Shown: piece by piece, positions 1 through 11,878 of the stretch
Position numbering within the stretch: the stretch's first letter is position 1
Layout of the letters: each line of letters starts with the position of its first letter
From: an uncultured Pelagibacteraceae bacterium
Lineage (GTDB): Bacteria > Pseudomonadota > Alphaproteobacteria > Pelagibacterales > Pelagibacteraceae
DNA length: 64,000 nucleotides
Direction of reading: 5' to 3'
NCBI GenBank assembly: GCA_902558815.1
Contig: CACEFF010000003.1
Coordinates: forward strand, 28,723 to 92,722
Program-made: the position numbers and the translations under genes
The notes under the pieces: model-generated
What the model was told of the DNA's origin: nothing
The model's database searches: none
The model's input: only the letters and a program-made list of their open reading frames with translations

Positions 1-2223
1 AACTTCTTTTGCAGTCTTGATTACAAGATTTTTCATTATTTTAATTTCAGCTTCAGTAGAAACCAAAGGAATCATTATTTCTGGAAAAGCAAATTTCTGT
101 TTGTTCTTTTTAAGATCAGATAAAGCCTCAAAAATTGCTCTACATTGCATTTCATAAATTTCTGGAAAAGAAATACCCAATCTACATCCTCTATGTCCAA
201 GCATAGGATTTTGTTCGTGAAGCTCATCTATTCTAGACTCTACTTCTTTTTTGTCTGTACCAACAACTTTAGCTACCTCAGATATTTCTTTATCAGATTT
301 GGGTAAAAACTCATGTAGTGGTGGATCTAATAATCTAACTGTAACCGGAAGACCATGCATAATTCTAAATATCTCCATAAAATCTTTTTTTTGGTGAGGT
401 AAAAGCTTTTCTAAGGCTTTAGCTCTATCTTCTTGAGTTTTTGATAAAATCATTTCTCTTACTGACAAAATTCTTTCTTCATCAAAAAACATATGTTCAG
501 TTCTACAAAGACCTATTCCTTCTGCACCAAAATCTCTAGCTGTTTTAGTATCTGAAGGAGTTTCAGCATTAGTTCTAACTTTGAGTTTTCTAATATCATC
601 AGCCCAGCTCATTAATTTTGAAAAATCTCCTGATATTTCTGGTTTAACTGTTGGAACATTTCCTAAAATTATTCTTCCTGTAGACCCATCTATTGTAATT
701 ATATCTCCCTCTTTAATTTCGCTGAATGTTGTTTTGAAGGTTTTATTCTCGTAATTAATGTCAATTTCACTTGAACCAGAAACACAAGGTCTTCCCATCC
801 CTCTTGCTACTACTGCAGCATGACTGGTCATACCACCTCTTGCTGTCAAAATTCCTTTAGCAGCATGCATTCCTTGAATATCTTCTGGGGATGTTTCAAT
901 TCTTACTAAAATAGTATCTTGCATCATATCATTCAATCTTTCAGCTTCTTCAGAGGTAAAAACAACTTTACCACTAGCTGCTCCTGGGGATGCGGGTAAA
1001 CCGTTTGCAATTACTTCTATAGGACTTTTTTCATCTAAAGTTGGATGTAGTAATGTGTCTAAAGAATTTGGATCAATTCTTAAGATGGCATCATTTTTAG
1101 AAATTAACTTTTCATTAACCATATCAACTGCAATTTTTACAGCTGATTTTGATGTCCTTTTACCTGAACGAGTTTGTAGTATCCAAAGTTTTTTCTTTTC
1201 AACAGTAAATTCAACATCTTGCATATCTTTATAATGTTTTTCTAATTTTTTTAAAATCTTACGTAATTCCTGGTAAACTTTTGGCATAGATTCTTCCATA
1301 GATAACTCTATAACTTTAGCCTCTTTTTTTGCTTTTCTAGTTATGTATTGTGGTGTTCTAGTTCCTGCTACAACATCTTCACCTTGTGCATTAATTAAAT
1401 ACTCTCCATAAATATTGTTTGAGCCATCAGAGGGATTTCTTGTAAAAACTACACCTGTAGCACAATCATTTCCCATATTTCCAAAAACCATACTCTGAAC
1501 ATTGACAGCTGTTCCCCATTCAGCAGGAATTTGATTTAATTTTCTATAAACTTTTGCTCGATTACTTTCCCAAGATAAAAACACTGCACTAATTGCGCCT
1601 AATAATTGTTCATTTACATCTTGAGGAAAATCTTTATTTGTTTTTTCTTTAACTGTATTTTTAAAATCTTTAATTAAACCATCCCAATCTGCCTCATTAA
1701 GTTCAGTATCCAGCAATACGCCTTTTGTTAACTTATAGTTTTCAATTAACTCTTCAAAATGATAGCTCTCTACTCCCATAACAACATTGCTATACATTTG
1801 TATAAATCTTCTGTAACTATCTTTGGCAAATCTACCATTGGATGACTTATTCGCTAAAGCAATTACAGTTTTATCATTTAAGCCAAGATTAAGAATTGTA
1901 TCCATCATGCCAGGCATAGAAACTCTAGCACCAGATCTGACAGATAATAAAAGAGGATTTTTTAAATCTCCAAATTTTTTAGATACATCTTTTTCTATTA
2001 TTTTTAACTCTTTTTTAATTTGGCTAATAAGTTTTGAGTTTAATTTCTTTTTATCTTTATAAAAAATTTCACAAACTTTTGTTGAAATTGTAAAGCCTGG
2101 TGGCACAGGAAGTCCCATTCTTCCCATTTCTGATAAATTAGCACCTTTGCCACCCAAGAAATTTTTAGGTTTTTTAATTTTCTTTGAGTCTTTTGACTTA
2201 AAATTTATAATCAATTTATTCAT
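1..2223 (-). CDS. ppdK: Pyruvate, phosphate dikinase (partial, C-terminus beyond left edge)
   Basis: Translated by eye on minus strand from ATG at 2223: MNKLIINFKSKDSKKIKKPKNFLGGKGANLSEMGRMGLPVPPGFTIST..., then GGMTSHAAVVARGMGRPCVSG (phospho-His swivelling domain) and the PEP-binding TIM-barrel segment; open to position 1. Confidence 0.95.
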   Translation of the reverse strand, partial: MNKLIINFKSKDSKKIKKPKNFLGGKGANLSEMGRMGLPVPPGFTISTKVCEIFYKDKKKLNSKLISQIKKELKIIEKDVSKKFGDLKNPLLLSVRSGARVSMPGMMDTILNLGLNDKTVIALANKSSNGRFAKDSYRRFIQMYSNVVMGVESYHFEELIENYKLTKGVLLDTELNEADWDGLIKDFKNTVKEKTNKDFPQDVNEQLLGAISAVFLSWESNRAKVYRKLNQIPAEWGTAVNVQSMVFGNMGNDCATGVVFTRNPSDGSNNIYGEYLINAQGEDVVAGTRTPQYITRKAKKEAKVIELSMEESMPKVYQELRKILKKLEKHYKDMQDVEFTVEKKKLWILQTRSGKRTSKSAVKIAVDMVNEKLISKNDAILRIDPNSLDTLLHPTLDEKSPIEVIANGLPASPGAASGKVVFTSEEAERLNDMMQDTILVRIETSPEDIQGMHAAKGILTARGGMTSHAAVVARGMGRPCVSGSSEIDINYENKTFKTTFSEIKEGDIITIDGSTGRIILGNVPTVKPEISGDFSKLMSWADDIRKLKVRTNAETPSDTKTARDFGAEGIGLCRTEHMFFDEERILSVREMILSKTQEDRAKALEKLLPHQKKDFMEIFRIMHGLPVTVRLLDPPLHEFLPKSDKEISEVAKVVGTDKKEVESRIDELHEQNPMLGHRGCRLGISFPEIYEMQCRAIFEALSDLKKNKQKFAFPEIMIPLVSTEAEIKIMKNLVIKTAKEV

Positions 2224-4288
2224 TATTTGCTTTTAGCAACCTAAAATTTATAAAATTTTGAAAGGTTTTACATAACATATTAATAAGTTCCAATCTGTTT
2301 TTTTTTAAAGTTTCATTTTCTTCGTTAACTTTAACATTGTCAAAAAACTCAAATATCTCCTTCTTAGCTCCTGCTAAAATTGACAATGATTCTTCGAAGT
2401 TTTCATCATTATTAATATTTGAATAATACTTCTTAATCTCATTTATCTTTTTAAATAAATTCTTCTCAAAATCAGTTTTAAAAATACCAGGATCAGTTGC
2501 ATTATTCATTTCAATTTTGCTTTTTTCGAGTTCACCATCTAGAATATTAGATGCTCTTCTATAACTTGATGTAATATCAAGTCCTAATTGATTATTTATG
2601 ATCTTGTTAAGGCTATTAGCTTTTTCATAAGATGAAAATAATTTGTTAAGTGAAAATGATGAAATTGTAGCATCAATTATATCAAAACGAATCTTTTTTT
2701 CTTTCATATAATATCTAAATCTATCTTTTAAAAAGTTATAAAGTTCTTTTTGTATATCTTGATTTATAAATTTGTACCCCTGATCTTGATACAAACTTGA
2801 AGAGTAACTTAATAAATCATTCACTTTTAAATTTATCTTATTTTCAATTATAGTTCTAATAATACCGAGTGTTACTCTTCTTAAAGCAAATGGATCTTTT
2901 GAGCTTGTAGGTTTTTCATTAATCCCAAAAAATCCAACTAAGGTATCAATTTTATCAGCAACAGATAATGCAATGCTAAAAGGTTTTTTTGGAATTTTCG
3001 AATCTAGGCCAATAGGTAAATATTGTTCTGTTATTGCTAAAGAAATTTCTTTGTCAAATCCTTGGTAGGCTGAAAAATATCCACCCAAAATACCTTGTAG
3101 CTCAGGGAATTCTCCAACTAAGTCAGACATTAAATCTGTTTTACAAATTGATGCTGACAACTCTACTTTTTCTTTACTAATTAATAATTCATCTGAAATC
3201 ATACCACCCAATTTTCTCATTCGTTGGACTTTGTCGAAATATGACCCTAATCCTTTAAAAAAACTCATTGATTTTAAATCAGATACTTTTTTAACTAAAT
3301 TTTGAGTTTTGTCTTTATTCCAAAAAAATTCTGCATCACTAAGTCGAGCATCTACAACTCTTTCATTTCCAATTTTTATCAATCCTTTTTGATCTTTTTT
3401 ATTTGAAATAATCAAGAATTCATTTGTAATTTCACCTTTATAATCAAAAGTTGGGAAATATTTTTGATGTGACTCCATAGTTAATATTAAAATTTCTTTT
3501 GGAATACTTAGAAACTTTTTATCAAAACTGCATAGCAAAATGTTAGGATTATCAACTAAGTTTGTTACTTCATCTAATAATTTTTCATTTTCTTTAATAG
3601 TTAATTTTTTTTTAATAAGTATTTTTGAAAATTCTATCTTTATTAATTCCTTCCTTTTATTTTGGTCAATAATTGTTTTATGTTTTTTGAAATATTTTGC
3701 ATATGATTTAAAATCAATAAAAGATTTTTTTTTTTCTTCAAAATCTTTATCTATGTAGGTTAAATTTGAAGATGAAATATGATGGAAATCAAAATTGATT
3801 ACTTTCTTATCAAAAACTGACAAAATAGATTTTAAGGGCCTACCCCAATTAAGGTCAAATTCTCCCCATTTCATTGATTTTTTCCATTGATAGCTCTCAA
3901 GTAATTTTGGGACATGCTCTATCAATAAATCATGAGTTTTTAATAATTTGGATTTTGTTTTATAAAAATAAAACTCACCTTTTTCAGTTTTATCTTTAAA
4001 TAGGTCTTTTTTATCTATTTTATTTGATCTTATAAAACCTTCCAGAGCTTGTTCGGTTGTATTAGTCTTTGGTCCTTTTATATTTTTAGATGTTATTTTT
4101 ATTTGTTTATCTAAACCTTCAAAAACGACAACTAATCTATTGGGTGTTGATAATGAAAAATATTTTTTTGATTTAATTGATTTTTCTAAAAAAAATTTTT
4201 GAAATTCCGCTAAAAGTTTCTCACGAAAATTTTTTTGGAGTCCTGCTGGAATTTCTTCACTGAATAACTCTAAAAAAAATTCTGCCAT
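2216..4288 (-). CDS. glyS: Glycyl-tRNA synthetase beta subunit
   Basis: 690 aa ORF starting MAEFFLELFSEEIPAGLQ, typical GlyS N-terminus; adjacent to glyQ. Confidence 0.96.
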   Translation of the reverse strand: MAEFFLELFSEEIPAGLQKNFREKLLAEFQKFFLEKSIKSKKYFSLSTPNRLVVVFEGLDKQIKITSKNIKGPKTNTTEQALEGFIRSNKIDKKDLFKDKTEKGEFYFYKTKSKLLKTHDLLIEHVPKLLESYQWKKSMKWGEFDLNWGRPLKSILSVFDKKVINFDFHHISSSNLTYIDKDFEEKKKSFIDFKSYAKYFKKHKTIIDQNKRKELIKIEFSKILIKKKLTIKENEKLLDEVTNLVDNPNILLCSFDKKFLSIPKEILILTMESHQKYFPTFDYKGEITNEFLIISNKKDQKGLIKIGNERVVDARLSDAEFFWNKDKTQNLVKKVSDLKSMSFFKGLGSYFDKVQRMRKLGGMISDELLISKEKVELSASICKTDLMSDLVGEFPELQGILGGYFSAYQGFDKEISLAITEQYLPIGLDSKIPKKPFSIALSVADKIDTLVGFFGINEKPTSSKDPFALRRVTLGIIRTIIENKINLKVNDLLSYSSSLYQDQGYKFINQDIQKELYNFLKDRFRYYMKEKKIRFDIIDATISSFSLNKLFSSYEKANSLNKIINNQLGLDITSSYRRASNILDGELEKSKIEMNNATDPGIFKTDFEKNLFKKINEIKKYYSNINNDENFEESLSILAGAKKEIFEFFDNVKVNEENETLKKNRLELINMLCKTFQNFINFRLLKANNE

Positions 4289-4289
4289 T

Positions 4290-5171
4290 TTAAACTTGTG
4301 TATTAATCCAAATTGCAGCAGCTGATTTTGTAATCTCTCTTATTCTTCCAATGTACTCTGCTCTTTGCGCTACACTAATTACACCTCTTGCATCTAAAAT
4401 ATTAAATACATGACTTGCTTTTAGACATTGATCATAAGCTGGTAGAGAGATTTTTTTTTCAACTAATGATTTAGCTTCTTTTTCAAACATATTAAACATT
4501 TTAAGAAGGTTTTCTGTATTAGCATGTTCAAAGTTATATGCAGAAAATTCCTTTTCAGATTGATAAAAAACTTCTCGGTATTCGACATTTTCATTGTTCC
4601 AAATTAAATCATATACATTTTTTTTTTCTTGAGTGAACATACAAATTCTTTCTAAACCATATGTTATTTCAACTGAAACTGGCTTGCATTCAAAACCAGC
4701 CATTTGTTGAAAATATGTAAATTGAGTTATTTCCATACCATCACACCATACTTCCCAACCAAGACCCGCAGCTCCCAGGGTTGGGCTTTCCCAGTCGTCT
4801 TCAACAAATCTGATATCATGATTTTTATGATCAATACCAATTACTGATAAACTATTTAAATATAGTTTTTTTATATTTGATGGTGAAGGTTTAATGATTA
4901 CTTGAAATTGATAATAATGTTGAAGTCTATTTGGATTGTTCCCATATCTTCCATCTGTTGGTCTTCTTGAAGGTTGTACATATGCAGCTTTCCATGATTT
5001 AGGTCCAAGAGATCTTAAGGTAGTTGCTGGGTGAAATGTTCCAGCTCCAACCTCTATGTCGTAAGGTTGTAAAATTACACAGCCATGTTTGCTCCAAAAT
5101 TTCTGTAAATTAAAAATTGTATCTTGGAAAGTTTGGAATTTTGGTTTCTTTTTAATATTTTTAGAGACCAT
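4290..5171 (-). CDS. glyQ: Glycyl-tRNA synthetase alpha subunit
   Basis: [43 protein letters not shown]...[36 protein letters not shown] at 5171 preferred over the ORF-track start 5195. Confidence 0.96.
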   Translation of the reverse strand: MVSKNIKKKPKFQTFQDTIFNLQKFWSKHGCVILQPYDIEVGAGTFHPATTLRSLGPKSWKAAYVQPSRRPTDGRYGNNPNRLQHYYQFQVIIKPSPSNIKKLYLNSLSVIGIDHKNHDIRFVEDDWESPTLGAAGLGWEVWCDGMEITQFTYFQQMAGFECKPVSVEITYGLERICMFTQEKKNVYDLIWNNENVEYREVFYQSEKEFSAYNFEHANTENLLKMFNMFEKEAKSLVEKKISLPAYDQCLKASHVFNILDARGVISVAQRAEYIGRIREITKSAAAIWINTQV

Positions 5172-5967
5172 ATCTTTGCCATACTGATTTTTCATCTAAT
5201 ATATTTGCGAGTTGGTCTACATGGTCATTTGAAGATGATAATTTTTTACTTAACCAGCCTTTTGATTTTTCAAATTTTTTGATTACTACATCTTCTCCAA
5301 ATTTTTCTTTTAATATTTGGTTAGCATCTCCAATTTCATCAACTAAACCCAAATCTTTTGCTTTACTACCAGACCAGAATTCTCCAGAAAATAATTCTAT
5401 ATCTATTTTTTTTAATTTAGAACCTCTACTTTTTTCAACAACTTCAATAAAATCTTTATGTAAATCTAATTGAATATTTTTTAATCTTTCTATGTCTTCT
5501 TTTTTTTCTTCTAAGAAGGGATCTAATGTACTTTTGTTTTTACCAGCGGTATGCACTCTCCTTTCAACACCAATTTTTTTTATTAACTCTGTAAAACCAA
5601 AAGAAGAATAAATAACACCTATAGAACCAATAATAGAACTTGAGTTTGCATATATTTCGTCGCCAGCACACGCAATCAAATAGCCTCCAGAAGCAGCAAC
5701 ATCTTCAGCAAAGACTATTACTTTTTTTTTATTTTTTTTAGCTTGTTGTCTTATAAAATTATATATCAAATGAGACTGAACTGGCGATCCACCAGGTGAA
5801 TTTATAGTGATCGCAACACAGGGTGCTTTTTTTACTGAAAATGCTTTTGAAATAATACCCTCTTGACCTGAAAAATCTATACCTTGCTTAAACTTTCCCA
5901 CATTTCCAATCACACCACTTAATTTAATATGAGGAATGATTTTTTTCTTTTTTAAAAAGGAAAACAT
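5161..5967 (-). CDS. S49 family (SohB/SppA-like) signal peptide peptidase
   Basis: [19 protein letters not shown] and [33 protein letters not shown] (catalytic Ser/Lys regions of S49 proteases). Confidence 0.9.
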   Translation of the reverse strand: MFSFLKKKKIIPHIKLSGVIGNVGKFKQGIDFSGQEGIISKAFSVKKAPCVAITINSPGGSPVQSHLIYNFIRQQAKKNKKKVIVFAEDVAASGGYLIACAGDEIYANSSSIIGSIGVIYSSFGFTELIKKIGVERRVHTAGKNKSTLDPFLEEKKEDIERLKNIQLDLHKDFIEVVEKSRGSKLKKIDIELFSGEFWSGSKAKDLGLVDEIGDANQILKEKFGEDVVIKKFEKSKGWLSKKLSSSNDHVDQLANILDEKSVWQRYGL

Positions 5968-6082
5968 TTTTAATCTTTATAGAATTTTTAATTGAATATA
6001 AAGACACCTTATAATTGAAGATTCAGGTGCGTCAATTGATAAGTAATAAATATAAAGTTATTATACTAGTTTGTTCTCATAT

Positions 6083-7096
6083 ATGGGAACAGTTATTCAG
6101 CTTAAAAACCAAATTAATAATTCTTATTTTCAACTTAAAGACTCAGTCGAGAATAAATTATTATTAGTTGAAGAAAAAATTAAATCAAAGCTATTGAGTG
6201 ATGTTGAATTAGTTCAAAAAATGACAGCATATCACCTTGATACAGGTGGTAAAAGATTAAGAGCTTTACTAACCTTAGGATCTGCCAAAATGTGTGGTTA
6301 TTCAAAAGGCACAAGGGATATTAATTTAGCAGCTTGTGTAGAATTAATTCATGCTGCAACTTTAATGCATGATGATGTGATAGATAATGGTTCCTTAAGA
6401 AGAGGAAAAAAAACGTTGAATAAAATTTGGGATAATCACTCGTCTGTATTAGTTGGAGATTATTTACTGAGTAGATGTTTTGAAATGATGGTAGAAGATG
6501 GAAATTTAGAAGTTTTAAAATTATTATCTTCAACATCTTCGAAGATTGCTCAGGGTGAAGTATTGCAACTTCAACATAAAGGTGAGGTTGATATGCTAGA
6601 AGAAACATATCTTAAAATTATATCTGCAAAAACTGCAGAGTTATTTGCGGCTGCTACAAAAGTTGGAGCAATTTTATCTAATGTAAAAAATAAAGAAAAA
6701 GAGGCATTAGAGTTTTATGGAAGAAACCTAGGTTTAACATTTCAAATTGCTGATGATACTCTAGATTATAATTCTGAATTAAAGTTATTCGGAAAAAAAA
6801 TCGGTCAAGATTTTTATGAGGGAAAAATTACACTGCCTGTTATTTTATTATTTCAAAAAGCAAATAATCAAGAAAAGGAAAAACTAAAAGATATTTTTTC
6901 AAAAAAAATTAGAAATGAAATAGACTTGGATTATTCTTTATCATTAATAAAAAAATACGATGTAATAAAATCATGTTATCATAAAGCTGAACATTACATT
7001 AATCTAGCTTCTAATTCTTTATCATTATTTAATGATTGTGATGAAAAAAAAATTCTTGAAAGTCTGACCTCTTTTAGTTTGGCAAGAAATTTTTAG
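6083..7096 (+). CDS. ispB: Octaprenyl/polyprenyl diphosphate synthase
   Basis: DDxxD motifs: LMHDDVID and FQIADDTLDY; GGKRLRALLTLGSAKMCGY. ATG at 6083 preferred over TTG at 6071. Confidence 0.92.
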   Translation: MGTVIQLKNQINNSYFQLKDSVENKLLLVEEKIKSKLLSDVELVQKMTAYHLDTGGKRLRALLTLGSAKMCGYSKGTRDINLAACVELIHAATLMHDDVIDNGSLRRGKKTLNKIWDNHSSVLVGDYLLSRCFEMMVEDGNLEVLKLLSSTSSKIAQGEVLQLQHKGEVDMLEETYLKIISAKTAELFAAATKVGAILSNVKNKEKEALEFYGRNLGLTFQIADDTLDYNSELKLFGKKIGQDFYEGKITLPVILLFQKANNQEKEKLKDIFSKKIRNEIDLDYSLSLIKKYDVIKSCYHKAEHYINLASNSLSLFNDCDEKKILESLTSFSLARNF

Positions 7097-7719
7097 GGAC
7101 TCAAAAGACTTTTAATCCAAATACTTTTTTCATTTAAGCTATATTTTAATCTCTCATGTATCCTATTTTCACCATCTAACCAAAATTCAATACTCAATGG
7201 TTTTAAATTCCAGCCTGACCAATGATTAGGTCTTGGTACATTATCTTTGTCTTTATATTTTTTTTTAAAATTTTCTAAAGCATTTAAAAGTTCTTCCCTA
7301 CTTTCTAAAGTGCTGCTTTGTTTAGAAGCCCAAGCTCCAATTCTACTTTCATATGCTCTAGTATTATAATAATCATCAGCAACTTTATCGTCTACCTGTT
7401 TTAAAATTCCAGTAATTCTTATCTGTCTCAACAAACTTTTCCAATGGAAGCACATTGTTGCATTTGGATTCTCTTTTATCTCATTTCCTTTTTGACTATT
7501 GAGATTTGTGTAAAATACAAATCCATTTTTATCAAAACCTTTGAGAAGAACCATTCTCACAGAAGGAATACCATCTTTACTTGCCGTTCCTAAAGCCAAA
7601 GCATTAGGATCATTTATTTCATTACTTTTTGCCTCAGCAAACCATTTTTCAAATAATTCAAATGGGTCGTCAAGATCTAAAAAGCACTTATCAAGCCCTA
7701 ATGAGTTTTTTTGATTCAT
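7093..7719 (-). CDS. pdxH: Pyridoxamine 5'-phosphate oxidase
   Basis: PSVRMVLLKGFDKNGFVFYTNLNSQKGNEI ... RIGAWASKQSS ... WLDGENRIHERLKY. Confidence 0.95.
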   Translation of the reverse strand: MNQKNSLGLDKCFLDLDDPFELFEKWFAEAKSNEINDPNALALGTASKDGIPSVRMVLLKGFDKNGFVFYTNLNSQKGNEIKENPNATMCFHWKSLLRQIRITGILKQVDDKVADDYYNTRAYESRIGAWASKQSSTLESREELLNALENFKKKYKDKDNVPRPNHWSGWNLKPLSIEFWLDGENRIHERLKYSLNEKSIWIKSLLSP

Positions 7720-7752
7720 AATTTAAACAAAATAATCTATATAATATAAATA

Positions 7753-8835
7753 ATGTCATTTAATACTTTTGGAAAGTTATTTCGTTTCACTACTTGGGGA
7801 GAGTCCCATGGGCCAGCTATTGGCTGTATTATTGATGGTTGTCCACCATTAATAAAGCTAAAAGAACAGGATATTCAAAAAGAATTAGATAAAAGGAAAC
7901 CAGGACAATCAAAGTTCACAACTCAAAGAAAAGAAGGTGATAAAGTTCAGATACTTTCTGGGGTCTTTGAAGGTATGACTACTGGCACACCAATATCCCT
8001 AATAATTTATAATGAGGACATGAGATCAAAGGATTATAAAGATATTAAAGACAAATTTAGACCTGGACATGCTGATTTTACCTATTTTAAAAAATATGGA
8101 ATTAGAGATCATCGAGGAGGAGGAAGATCCTCTGCTAGGGAAACAGCTGCTAGAGTTGCAGCGGGTGCAATAGCTAAAAAAGTTTTAGAAAAAAAATTAG
8201 GTAAAAAATTTAAAATTTCTGCCGCTGTCACACAACTTGGTATTCTTGGTTGTGACACTACAAAATGGAATGATAAAATAATTTATAAGAATCCATTTTT
8301 TTGCCCTGATAAATCAATGCTAAAAATATGGGAAAAATATTTATTAAGTATAAGAAAAGCAGGCTCCTCTTGTGGTGCTATAATTGAGGTAAGAGCCAAT
8401 GGAATTCCAGCAGGATTAGGAGCACCAATTTATTCAAAATTAGACTCCGATATCGCCTCTGCTATGATGAGTATTAATGCAGTCAAAGGAGTAAATATTG
8501 GTTCTGGAATGAATTCAGCTCAGTTATCTGGAGAAGAAAATTCAGATGAAATTTCACAAACTAAGTCAAAAATGAAATTTGATTCAAATAATGCTGGAGG
8601 AATACTTGGAGGTATTTCATCTGGACAAGAAATAGTTGTATCATTTGCTGTAAAACCCACATCCTCAATTCTAAAAAGTAGAAAAACAATTAATAAGTTT
8701 GGAAAAAATACAACTATTTCTGTAAAAGGAAGACATGATCCTTGTGTAGGGATAAGAGCAGTACCAGTGGGGGAGGCCATGCTCTCATGTGTTTTACTAG
8801 ATCATTACCTAATGAATAAAGGACAGTGTAGTTAA
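7753..8835 (+). CDS. aroC: Chorismate synthase
   Basis: [21 protein letters not shown] ... [39 protein letters not shown]. Confidence 0.97.
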   Translation: MSFNTFGKLFRFTTWGESHGPAIGCIIDGCPPLIKLKEQDIQKELDKRKPGQSKFTTQRKEGDKVQILSGVFEGMTTGTPISLIIYNEDMRSKDYKDIKDKFRPGHADFTYFKKYGIRDHRGGGRSSARETAARVAAGAIAKKVLEKKLGKKFKISAAVTQLGILGCDTTKWNDKIIYKNPFFCPDKSMLKIWEKYLLSIRKAGSSCGAIIEVRANGIPAGLGAPIYSKLDSDIASAMMSINAVKGVNIGSGMNSAQLSGEENSDEISQTKSKMKFDSNNAGGILGGISSGQEIVVSFAVKPTSSILKSRKTINKFGKNTTISVKGRHDPCVGIRAVPVGEAMLSCVLLDHYLMNKGQCS

Positions 8836-8840
8836 TATAA

Positions 8841-10754
8841 TTATTTTTGCTTTTGCAAAACAATATTTGAATTTAAAACATCCAAAATTTTTTCTTCAAT
8901 TGAATTAGCGTCTAGATTAGCAATTTTATACATATTTTCTGGTGTATCCTGATCAATAAAAATATCTGGAAGTGTTAGGGATCTAAATTTCAAATTATTA
9001 TCCATCAGTCCTTTTTTTGATAAAAAATCAACTACGTGTGATCCAAATCCTCCGATGGATCCTTCTTCTATAGTTATTATTGCTTCATGAGTAGTAGCTA
9101 ATTGCCAAATGAGGTTTTCATCTAAAGGTTTTGCGAATCTCGCATCCACTACTGTTATATTAACTCCCTTTTTTTTCAAATTTTCTGTCGCTTTTAATGT
9201 TTCATTAAGTCTTGCTCCAAAATTTATTATGGCTAATTTTTTTCCTTCTTGAATAATTTTAGATTTACCTATCTCTATCTTTTCATCAATCGAAGGTAAG
9301 GCAGATCCTAAACCAGTTCCTCTAGGATATCTAAATGCACAAGGTCTATCATTAATTTCAGTTGAAGTATTAATCATTCTTACTAGTTCAGCTTCATCAC
9401 TAGCTGCCATTACTACAAAATTAGGTAATGTTGATAAATAAGTTGTATCAAAACTTCCAGCATGAGTAGGTCCATCAGCACCAACTAGACCTGCTCTATC
9501 TATTGCAAATCTGACTGGTAAACTTTGAATTGCCACATCGTGTACTACTTGATCGTAAGCCCTCTGAAGAAATGTAGAATAAATCGCAGCATAAGGTTTA
9601 TAATTTTCAGTTGCTAGGCCTGCAGCAAATGTAACAGCATGCTGTTCTGCAATACCAACATCAAAAGTTCTTTCTGGAAATTCTTTTCTGAAAATATCAA
9701 GACCTGTTCCATCAGGCATTGCTGCAGTTATAGCAACTATTTTACTATCTTTCTTAGCGTGCTGAAGCAAAGTATTTGCAAATACTTTTGTATAAGATGG
9801 CAATTTACTTGAACTTTTTGATTGTTCACCAGTCTTAACATTGAATTTTGATACACCATGGTAATTATCTTTTGCTTTTTCTGCAAATGAATATCCTTTA
9901 CCTTTTTTAGTTTTAATGTGAATCAAAATTGGCCCCTCATATTTTGAGTCTCTAGCATTCTTTAAAATAGGAATTAAAGAACCTAAATCATGTCCATCTA
10001 TAGGACCAATATAATAAAATCCAAGAGAACTAAATAAAGTTCCACCTGTTACTGCTGATCTCAGTAAATCCTCTGCTTTACCAGCTTTTGCACTAAATCT
10101 TTTCGAAAATGCGGATGTGATTAATTTAATAGTTTCTCTTAAACTAAAATAAATTTTTCCTGAAAAAATTTTGGCCAAATATGTTCCCATTGCTCCAACA
10201 GGTCTTGCAATCGACATATCATTATCATTTAAGATGACAATCATTTTAGTTTTTGATGCACCTGCATTATTCATTGCTTCATAAGCCATGCCCGCACTAA
10301 TAGCTCCATCACCTATCACTGCTACTACATTATCAGATTTATTTGATAGTTTATTTGCCTCAGCTATTCCTAAAGCTGAAGAGATTGATGTTGAACTATG
10401 TGCTGCTCCAAAAGTATCATATTCACTTTCGGCTCTTTTTGTAAAACCAGATAAACCACCACCTTGTCTTAACGTTCTAATTCTATCTCTTCTTCCAGTC
10501 AAAATTTTATGAGGATAACATTGATGGCCCACATCCCATATAAGTTTATCACTAGGGGTATTGAAAATATAATGAAGAGCGACTGTTAATTCAACAACAC
10601 CTAAACTTGCTCCTAAGTGACCACCAGTAACAGACACTGCATCTATCATTTCTTCTCTTAATTCGTCAGCTACTTTTTGTAATTTTGTTTCTGGTATTTT
10701 CTTCAAATCTAATGGAAAATTTATTTGATTTAAAAATTCGTATTCTTTTTTCAT
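8841..10754 (-). CDS. dxs: 1-deoxy-D-xylulose-5-phosphate synthase
   Basis: [47 protein letters not shown] ... [18 protein letters not shown]. Confidence 0.97.
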   Translation of the reverse strand: MKKEYEFLNQINFPLDLKKIPETKLQKVADELREEMIDAVSVTGGHLGASLGVVELTVALHYIFNTPSDKLIWDVGHQCYPHKILTGRRDRIRTLRQGGGLSGFTKRAESEYDTFGAAHSSTSISSALGIAEANKLSNKSDNVVAVIGDGAISAGMAYEAMNNAGASKTKMIVILNDNDMSIARPVGAMGTYLAKIFSGKIYFSLRETIKLITSAFSKRFSAKAGKAEDLLRSAVTGGTLFSSLGFYYIGPIDGHDLGSLIPILKNARDSKYEGPILIHIKTKKGKGYSFAEKAKDNYHGVSKFNVKTGEQSKSSSKLPSYTKVFANTLLQHAKKDSKIVAITAAMPDGTGLDIFRKEFPERTFDVGIAEQHAVTFAAGLATENYKPYAAIYSTFLQRAYDQVVHDVAIQSLPVRFAIDRAGLVGADGPTHAGSFDTTYLSTLPNFVVMAASDEAELVRMINTSTEINDRPCAFRYPRGTGLGSALPSIDEKIEIGKSKIIQEGKKLAIINFGARLNETLKATENLKKKGVNITVVDARFAKPLDENLIWQLATTHEAIITIEEGSIGGFGSHVVDFLSKKGLMDNNLKFRSLTLPDIFIDQDTPENMYKIANLDANSIEEKILDVLNSNIVLQKQK

Positions 10755-11623
10755 TTATTTCTATTTAAAATATATTCTAATGTTTCAGATAAATTTTTTG
10801 ATTTAGAACCATATTTTTTTAGTTTGTTATTTATTTTTAAAATTAATTTATTGGCATATTTAATAGTATTTTTATGTCCTAGTAAACTAATTAGAGTCGC
10901 TTTACCTTTTTTTTTATCTTTTCCAGTTTTTTTCCCTGCAACTAATAGGCTTCCTTTATTATCAATCAAATCATCAGCTACTTGAAATAATAATCCAATT
11001 TCAGCTCCTATGTTTTCAAATTTCTTAATTTCTTTTTTGTTTCTTTTTTTAATTATTAATGGTGCAGCGCAGCAAAAACTAAAAAGTTTTCCTGTTTTTT
11101 TAATTTCCATTTCAACAATTCTTTTTTTTGAAATCTTTTTGTGTTCAAAACTTAAGTCAAGATATTGGCCTCCAGCTATACCAAGATGTCCTGAACTTTC
11201 AGAAATTTTATTAATTAAATTAATCTTAGTTTTTTCTGATACATTTAAATCTTTATGGCTTAAAATCTCATAAGCCATAGTTAAAAGAGAATTACCAGCT
11301 AGCACAGCTGTAGACTCACCAAATTTAATATGTGTTGAAGGTTTACCTCTTCTAACAGAGTCATTGTCCATACAGGGTAAATCATCATGAATTAATGAAT
11401 ATGCATGAATACATTCAACTGCAGAACCTATGATAACTAATGACCTATAGTTTACTTTAAATAACAAACCAATATCAATTAAAATTTTTGATCTTATTTT
11501 CTTACCTCCAGAAAATAAACCATATTTCATAGGTATAATTAACTCAGATTTTTTTTGTTTTTTGATGAATCTTTTTAAAAAAAGATTTGTATCTCTTGCA
11601 ATTCTATTTAATCTTTTTTTCAT
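10751..11623 (-). CDS. ispA: Geranyl/farnesyl diphosphate synthase family
   Basis: [49 protein letters not shown]; downstream of xseB and upstream of dxs. Confidence 0.93.
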   Translation of the reverse strand: MKKRLNRIARDTNLFLKRFIKKQKKSELIIPMKYGLFSGGKKIRSKILIDIGLLFKVNYRSLVIIGSAVECIHAYSLIHDDLPCMDNDSVRRGKPSTHIKFGESTAVLAGNSLLTMAYEILSHKDLNVSEKTKINLINKISESSGHLGIAGGQYLDLSFEHKKISKKRIVEMEIKKTGKLFSFCCAAPLIIKKRNKKEIKKFENIGAEIGLLFQVADDLIDNKGSLLVAGKKTGKDKKKGKATLISLLGHKNTIKYANKLILKINNKLKKYGSKSKNLSETLEYILNRNK

Positions 11624-11858
11624 TCTTTTTTGAGGTTATTTTCAAAATATTTTCTTTTGTTTTTTCACTAACACTTTTAATATCTTTTTGAAATTTTTTT
11701 TCTATTATATTATTAAGTTTTAATAAATTTTGATAACTTTGTATTGAATTCTCTAAATCTTTTTGATTTTCTAAATCCTCTATCATCCTATTGGCCTCTT
11801 TAGTTAAATCCTCAAGAGATAAAGAATTATAATCGTTTGGTAAATTTTTATCTTTCAT
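11604..11858 (-). CDS. xseB: Exodeoxyribonuclease VII small subunit
   Basis: 84 aa; SLEDLTKEANRMIEDLENQKDLENSIQSYQNLLKL; conserved xseB-ispA-dxs order. Confidence 0.8.
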   Translation of the reverse strand: MKDKNLPNDYNSLSLEDLTKEANRMIEDLENQKDLENSIQSYQNLLKLNNIIEKKFQKDIKSVSEKTKENILKITSKKNEKKIK

Positions 11859-11878
11859 ATAATACTCTCAGATAATAC

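Noticed and set aside
5968-6070. Possible riboswitch or ncRNA in the sohB/ispB divergent gap
   Set aside because: Only AT-rich promoter-like sequence and a short GACACC...GGTGCGTC-like pairing; no recognisable conserved aptamer.
6321-6608. Antisense ORF inside ispB (and similar ORFs at 1823, 3540, 8520, 10288, 19803, 20286, 21560, 21977, 27136, 33500, 41654, 60340)
   Set aside because: Lies opposite strongly supported conserved genes with low-complexity or compositionally odd translations; treated as shadow ORFs.
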